From SIG78 sp045587205 (GTDB lineage: Bacteria; Verrucomicrobiota; Lentisphaeria; Victivallales; Victivallaceae), in contig JAZNBV010000074.1 in the NCBI GenBank assembly GCA_045587205.1, positions 59,570 to 123,569 of the forward strand: 64,000 nucleotides of DNA, read 5' to 3'. This document shows positions 60,099-64,000 of the stretch, in pieces; the stretch's first letter is position 1; the number at the start of each line of letters is the position of its first letter. Position numbers and translations under genes: made by a program. A model generated the notes under the pieces. That model ran no database searches. It was not told the DNA's origin and was given only the letters and a program-made list of their open reading frames with translations.

Positions 60099-60872
60099 TT
60101 ATGCTATATGTTGTGTTTTGGGCCCCAGCACCCTGCCGCCGTCAACCGTCAGATTAGTGCCGGTTATATAACCTGATTCCTCTTTGGCAAAAAAGAGTAC
60201 CGCGTTGGCGATCTCATCGGGGGTTCCGACTCTGCCGAGATAGTTGCCTTCGCTTTTCAGTTCAGGCGCATCGGGCTGTATATCGTGGGTGCGGCTGATC
60301 AGACCGGGTGCCACGCAGTTTACGGTGATGCCGTCTTTGCCGACTTCCATTGCCAGAGTTTTGGAAAAACCGATGATCCCGGCTTTGGCTGCCGCGTAAT
60401 CGCAGCGCTGTAAAATGCCGACTTCCGCAGCAATGCTTGACATATTTATGATCCTGCCGTATTGCCGGGCAGTCATAATCGGCAGCACTTCGCGGGTGCA
60501 GCGCATAGTTCCGTGCAGATTAAGGGCGATCACCCACTGCCAGATCTCTTCGCGCGCATCTTTGAACATTGTCAATTCTTTGCGCAAAGCAGCACTGCCG
60601 CCGGCATTGTTGACCAATATATCGATCCTGCCGAATTCTTCAACAGTTCTGGCAACGGCATTTTTTACTGAATCACTGTCAGTTACATCCATTATCAGCG
60701 GCAGAACACTGTTCCCAAAACGGCAAACAGCATCAGCTGTGACTTGCAATTTAGCTTCGTCAACATCGGTAACAACTACTTTGGCTCCTGCCGCTGCCAA
60801 TCGGCAGGATATGGCATAGCCTATGCCGCCGCCGGCACCGGTAACGATAGCGACTCGGTCTTGCAGTTCCAT
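60099..60872 (-). CDS. Short-chain dehydrogenase/reductase (classical SDR)
   Basis: A 257-residue protein with all standard SDR features: VTGAGGGIGYAIS, VVVTDVDEAKL (the Asp favours NAD), LVNNAGGSAA, INMSSIAAEVG with the catalytic Ser, YAAAKAGIIGF with the YxxxK, and GTNLTVDGG at the end. It would oxidise a secondary alcohol of a sugar or polyol. It is the first cytosolic enzyme gene after the large secreted protein, 16 bases downstream of it, so it is cotranscribed. It is separate from the SDR at 5380, which belongs to another operon. Confidence 0.92.
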   Translation of the reverse strand: MELQDRVAIVTGAGGGIGYAISCRLAAAGAKVVVTDVDEAKLQVTADAVCRFGNSVLPLIMDVTDSDSVKNAVARTVEEFGRIDILVNNAGGSAALRKELTMFKDAREEIWQWVIALNLHGTMRCTREVLPIMTARQYGRIINMSSIAAEVGILQRCDYAAAKAGIIGFSKTLAMEVGKDGITVNCVAPGLISRTHDIQPDAPELKSEGNYLGRVGTPDEIANAVLFFAKEESGYITGTNLTVDGGRVLGPKTQHIA

Positions 60873-60888
60873 AAACTTTACAATGCCC

Positions 60889-63800
60889 TTACTTGAGCGG
60901 CTGGAGTTTGAAGTGTTTGTCTTTCACTTCCGGCAAATCAAAGAACCAGATATCCAGATTGTTCTTTTCGCCGACTTTCTTTGCCTGGTCTGCAAAGAAA
61001 TCTTTCCAGCCTTCCGGAGTGATTGCCGCATTGGAAGTACCGAACGGCATCACGCCCGAGAAGATCACTTTGCCTTTGCCTATAGCGCGCTCGATGATCG
61101 CCGGTTTGCCGTTGCCGTAGGTTGCCAGAACTTTGGCTCCGGCGGGCAGCTTGGCAAAGTCAAAGGCATACACCGTGCCGTTTTCCGGCAGATCGATGTG
61201 TGCAAGTTTGCTTACCGGCATCGGCTTTTTGTTGTAGAATATCTTCATATCGCCGTTGCTGATCTTTTTCAGCGCAGTCCCGATGAATTCAGCGCGTTCA
61301 GGCACGGTGCTGCCGTCGATATTATTGCTCATAAAATCAGGGTCAAGAATCACTGCTGTACCGCCGTTGATCACAAAATCTTTGAGTTTGGCAGTCAGCT
61401 CCGGATCGGTAAAGCGCATCCGGGGGATGTACAGCAGTTTGATTCCGTCCATACGCCAGGAGTTCTTGCTGACAAAACGGAACCAGTTGGTGTTGTGTTC
61501 GCCCAGAATTGAGTAAACGGTGTATGCCGCGTGCAGCGGACGGTCAAGCAGCGCCCAGCGGTCGTAATCACTGTAGAAAATTGCGGTTTTGGTTTCAGTG
61601 GGGCGCTTGATCTTGGGCAGTTTGCCGACAAAGCGCGATATTTCCAGAGCTTCGTTATAAATTTCTGTATTGTGCGAAAGTGCGCTGCTGGAATACCACT
61701 GCAGTTTATCCGCACCGTTTTTGATGGCCTGACTTGCCCATTCGCGCAACTCGGCGCGTACAGGAGTACCGCCATTGTAATTGAATGCCTGGGCATAGAT
61801 CGATACTTCGGCTTTGGGGGAGAGGTCGCGCAGGATCTTGACCGAAAAGCCGGTGTGGTACAAGGCTCTGCCCATACCGAAATAGGCCTTGGTGCTGGTC
61901 GGATAGGGGTCGCAGCTCACAACGTGTTTGCCGTCACAGAGTGCTACATCAATGGTATCAGTACCGCTGCAGGTATTGCGGTTGTAAAGCATAAAATCGT
62001 AACCGGGAAGTTTTTCCGCGGCGCGTTTGCTGACACTCTGCACATAGTTGGCAAAGTTGTTGTTCCACCAGCGCCAGAAGGCAATGCGGTCAAACATTGC
62101 ATTTTTGCCGGGTTTGCCGAATGCATCATAAACGCCGTATTTGCCGAACCCGGTGGATTCTTTGATAATGGCATCGTATTTATCGATGATATCCACCTGA
62201 TTGGGGTTGCGGTTTTTGCTGTAAATGTAAGTAATCGCATTGGTCGGTTCATCAATGCCGTGGATGAATGCAACCAGCTGCTTGAGCGCGGGTTTTCTTT
62301 CCAGCTCCGCAGCAATATTGTCAAGATGTTTAAGCGCAGTTTGAATACTTGCCGGGTGACCGGGGTCAACACTGACTCTGCCGGGGGTGATCGAAACCGA
62401 GGGTTCTGCTCCGGCTTTTTTGGCTGCTCCGTCAGACAAACGCGAACCATAGGGGAATTTGGTGCCGTATTTCTTATTGAATTCCAGAAAATCATTCAGC
62501 TTGAGTTTGGTGTTGCGCGGCATCATAACGTGGGGCATTCCCGGGCCGGCAATATTGGCTTCGCCGTATGCCTGAAGCATCTTTTTCTGGTGCGGTATGA
62601 TCGATTCAAGAGTATGTTTGGCTTTTACCGACGGCTGCTGATAGACCAGATAAAATTCGCCGCTCCAGTTCCAACCTGACCAGTTGTTCGGTTCGGTGCC
62701 CAGCAGTTTTTTAAACTCTTTGCGGGCGCGTTTGGGTAGATAGTTGACCCGTTCGACCTTGCGGTTGCGGATGATTTCATTTTTCTGGAAGTCAATAACA
62801 GCGTAGTTGTTCACTTCATCAAAACCGCCCTGATAGCAGTTCCAGTGGCTCTTTTCTTTGTTGGCGTAACGCTCGCGTGCAAGGTTGATTTTCATCGGCT
62901 GGGTGGGTATGCCGCTCAAACCGATAGTGGTCCAGGGTATGCACATAGCAGCTTCCCACTTGTTTTTGCCTTTCCAGACTTTGGAGGTCCATTTGCCGCT
63001 CCAGGGCTTGACTTTGTATGGGTCACCTGCCTGCGCCTGACGGCGTTCGCAGTCGAACTGGGTGTTGATGGGGTTGACTATGAACTGCTTGACGATGTCG
63101 TGCTCTGTATCCAGAAAGTATAATTCCACACAATCGTCGTTCCACACGCCGCCGTCGCGCTCTTTGACATCGGCTTTGAGCAGATGCATTTCCGGTTCGG
63201 AGGCTATAAAACCTACATAGAGATTTTTGTCGTCATACGCCAGTTTTACGCTGGTACGAACTTCCGCAATATTGATGTTCTGGTGGTTGAAGAAGCAATC
63301 CAGCTGCGGAACACCTTTCCAGCGTGACGGCATAAGGTTCATATTGGGGGTGATTTTTACCAGTTTTACATTGTCCGCAGCGTATTCTATGGTCATACGG
63401 GTCAAGTTCCAGTTGGAACCTTTGTTGCCGTTCAAACCGAAAATGTACTGCAGTGCGGCGGTATCCGGCACAACGGTAAATTCAACAGTCTTGATGAATT
63501 TGCCGGGTGTTACTGTAAAGCTTTTTACTTCTCTGCCGGCGGAACCGTTGCCTTTTTTGTATTTGTTGTAATTGACAGTCATATTGATCTTGTCGGCTTC
63601 GCCGGAGATATCGCCAGCCAGAGTCAGCAGCAATGTGCCGGGTGCGGAATATTGGGCAAACGGTCCCTTCGAACCGCTGTAAACCGCATTCCCTCCGGGA
63701 ATCGGGATACATTTTTGACCGTCAACAGTTACTATCGGCGGCTTACGCCCGAATTCGGGGTGGGATTTGGTATAGGTCATACGGGGCGGTTTGGCGGTGC

Positions 63801-63909
63801 CTCTGTAGGCAAACGGCAGCAGATCGACCGCTTCAGACGCCATTGCCGGAGTTGCTGCAACAGCAAGCATAGCGGCAATGTTTTTCCAGCTGGACTTGAA
63901 AGTTTTCAT
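60889..63909 (-). CDS. Large secreted CBM9-like/TIM-barrel glycan-active candidate, paralog B (first gene of the operon)
   Basis: A 1006-residue exported protein (signal MKTFKSSWKNIAAMLAVAAT, cleavage near AMASE). The order matches paralog A: shared first domain with TVNYNKYKKGNGSAGREVKS, a CBM9/DOMON-like module with GGVWNDDCVELYFLDTEHDI, a barrel-like region with GIDEPTNAIT (Asp553-Glu554), FWRWWNN, SCDPYPTSTK and REWASQAIKNGADK, and a GATase-like C-terminus with LKDFVINGGTAVILDPDF. The matched order and motifs make a shared enzymatic role likely. The RBS AAAGGAA precedes the ATG. Its position at the head of the sugar operon indicates it makes or binds the transported substrate. Confidence 0.72.
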   Translation of the reverse strand: MKTFKSSWKNIAAMLAVAATPAMASEAVDLLPFAYRGTAKPPRMTYTKSHPEFGRKPPIVTVDGQKCIPIPGGNAVYSGSKGPFAQYSAPGTLLLTLAGDISGEADKINMTVNYNKYKKGNGSAGREVKSFTVTPGKFIKTVEFTVVPDTAALQYIFGLNGNKGSNWNLTRMTIEYAADNVKLVKITPNMNLMPSRWKGVPQLDCFFNHQNINIAEVRTSVKLAYDDKNLYVGFIASEPEMHLLKADVKERDGGVWNDDCVELYFLDTEHDIVKQFIVNPINTQFDCERRQAQAGDPYKVKPWSGKWTSKVWKGKNKWEAAMCIPWTTIGLSGIPTQPMKINLARERYANKEKSHWNCYQGGFDEVNNYAVIDFQKNEIIRNRKVERVNYLPKRARKEFKKLLGTEPNNWSGWNWSGEFYLVYQQPSVKAKHTLESIIPHQKKMLQAYGEANIAGPGMPHVMMPRNTKLKLNDFLEFNKKYGTKFPYGSRLSDGAAKKAGAEPSVSITPGRVSVDPGHPASIQTALKHLDNIAAELERKPALKQLVAFIHGIDEPTNAITYIYSKNRNPNQVDIIDKYDAIIKESTGFGKYGVYDAFGKPGKNAMFDRIAFWRWWNNNFANYVQSVSKRAAEKLPGYDFMLYNRNTCSGTDTIDVALCDGKHVVSCDPYPTSTKAYFGMGRALYHTGFSVKILRDLSPKAEVSIYAQAFNYNGGTPVRAELREWASQAIKNGADKLQWYSSSALSHNTEIYNEALEISRFVGKLPKIKRPTETKTAIFYSDYDRWALLDRPLHAAYTVYSILGEHNTNWFRFVSKNSWRMDGIKLLYIPRMRFTDPELTAKLKDFVINGGTAVILDPDFMSNNIDGSTVPERAEFIGTALKKISNGDMKIFYNKKPMPVSKLAHIDLPENGTVYAFDFAKLPAGAKVLATYGNGKPAIIERAIGKGKVIFSGVMPFGTSNAAITPEGWKDFFADQAKKVGEKNNLDIWFFDLPEVKDKHFKLQPLK

Positions 63910-63935
63910 AGTTGTTCCTTTGGGTTGGTTTGAAT

Positions 63936-63965
63936 ATAATATTCTTATATTACAACAATTTACAA
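63936..63965 (-). promoter_or_regulatory. Promoter of the nine-gene operon with direct repeats
   Basis: On the minus strand, TTGTAA (63965-63960) and TATTAT (63941-63936) are separated by 18 bp. TTACAA occurs twice on the plus strand at 63950-63955 and 63960-63965, exactly one helical turn apart, as AraC-type half-sites often are. Confidence 0.45.
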
Positions 63966-64000
63966 TCCAAAAGTCGGATCGTAGCCATGTCGTTCTGTGA

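Overview
The window looks like a piece of chromosome from a Lentisphaerota-type bacterium (Victivallales-like, probably gut or anaerobic). This is an inference. It rests on a pseudopilin whose mature N-terminus is the very conserved FTLIELLVVIAIIAIL type, a tandem pair of secretin-like proteins without other secretion genes, a Planctomycetota-style DUF1549/DUF1501/PPC-domain operon, and many secreted glycan-active proteins beside small AraC- or GntR-controlled sugar operons. There are 54 protein-coding genes on both strands. I see no rRNA, tRNA, CRISPR array, transposase or phage gene. Several promoters share a TTGNNN / 16-18 bp / TATATT-like layout.

Layout. 1-2.7 kb: the end of a cation-efflux transporter, a secreted phosphoesterase and a pseudopilin. 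2.8-9.3 kb: a SASA-type esterase facing a six-gene GntR-led catabolic operon (Gfo/Idh/MocA dehydrogenase, SDR, HpcH/HpaI aldolase, class-III aminotransferase, amidohydrolase) that ends at a strong terminator. 9.6-16 kb: a membrane-anchored GAF-SpoIIE phosphatase, NagB, a methyltransferase/acetyltransferase pair, a glycoside-hydrolase-like protein and a YkgJ-type protein. 16.1-19.9 kb: two secretin paralogs and a non-coding tract with a duplicated repeat. 19.9-31.8 kb: L-fucose isomerase with a divergent AraC regulator, a 1000-residue secreted glycan-active candidate, a small secreted protein sharing its N-terminal domain, an XRE-led three-gene unit and RNase R. 31.9-43.5 kb: mostly housekeeping (PanB, aconitase, uracil-DNA glycosylase, MBL hydrolase, a phosphoesterase/TIM-barrel fusion, MgtC, acyltransferase, L31, RF1, DMT transporter, LarC). 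43.5-51.6 kb: the DUF1549-DUF1501-PPC-RidA operon, an esterase and a sialidase-like propeller. 51.7-64 kb: an AraC regulator, then a nine-gene minus-strand operon led by a second 1000-residue secreted glycan-active candidate, followed by SDR, epimerase, two Gfo/Idh, two MDR, MFS and phosphotriesterase-like genes.

How it fits together. The 52.7-63.9 kb operon reads as a complete scavenging route: an exported glycan-active protein, an MFS importer, then a set of NAD(P)-dependent dehydrogenases and a metal-dependent hydrolase or lactonase that could process an oxidised sugar. The 3.7-9.3 kb operon has the same logic but ends in aldol cleavage and transamination. Neither substrate can be read from sequence. 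The most novel-looking items are the two paralogous large secreted proteins with a shared N-terminal domain, the nine-gene operon, and the duplicated repeat upstream of the secretins.
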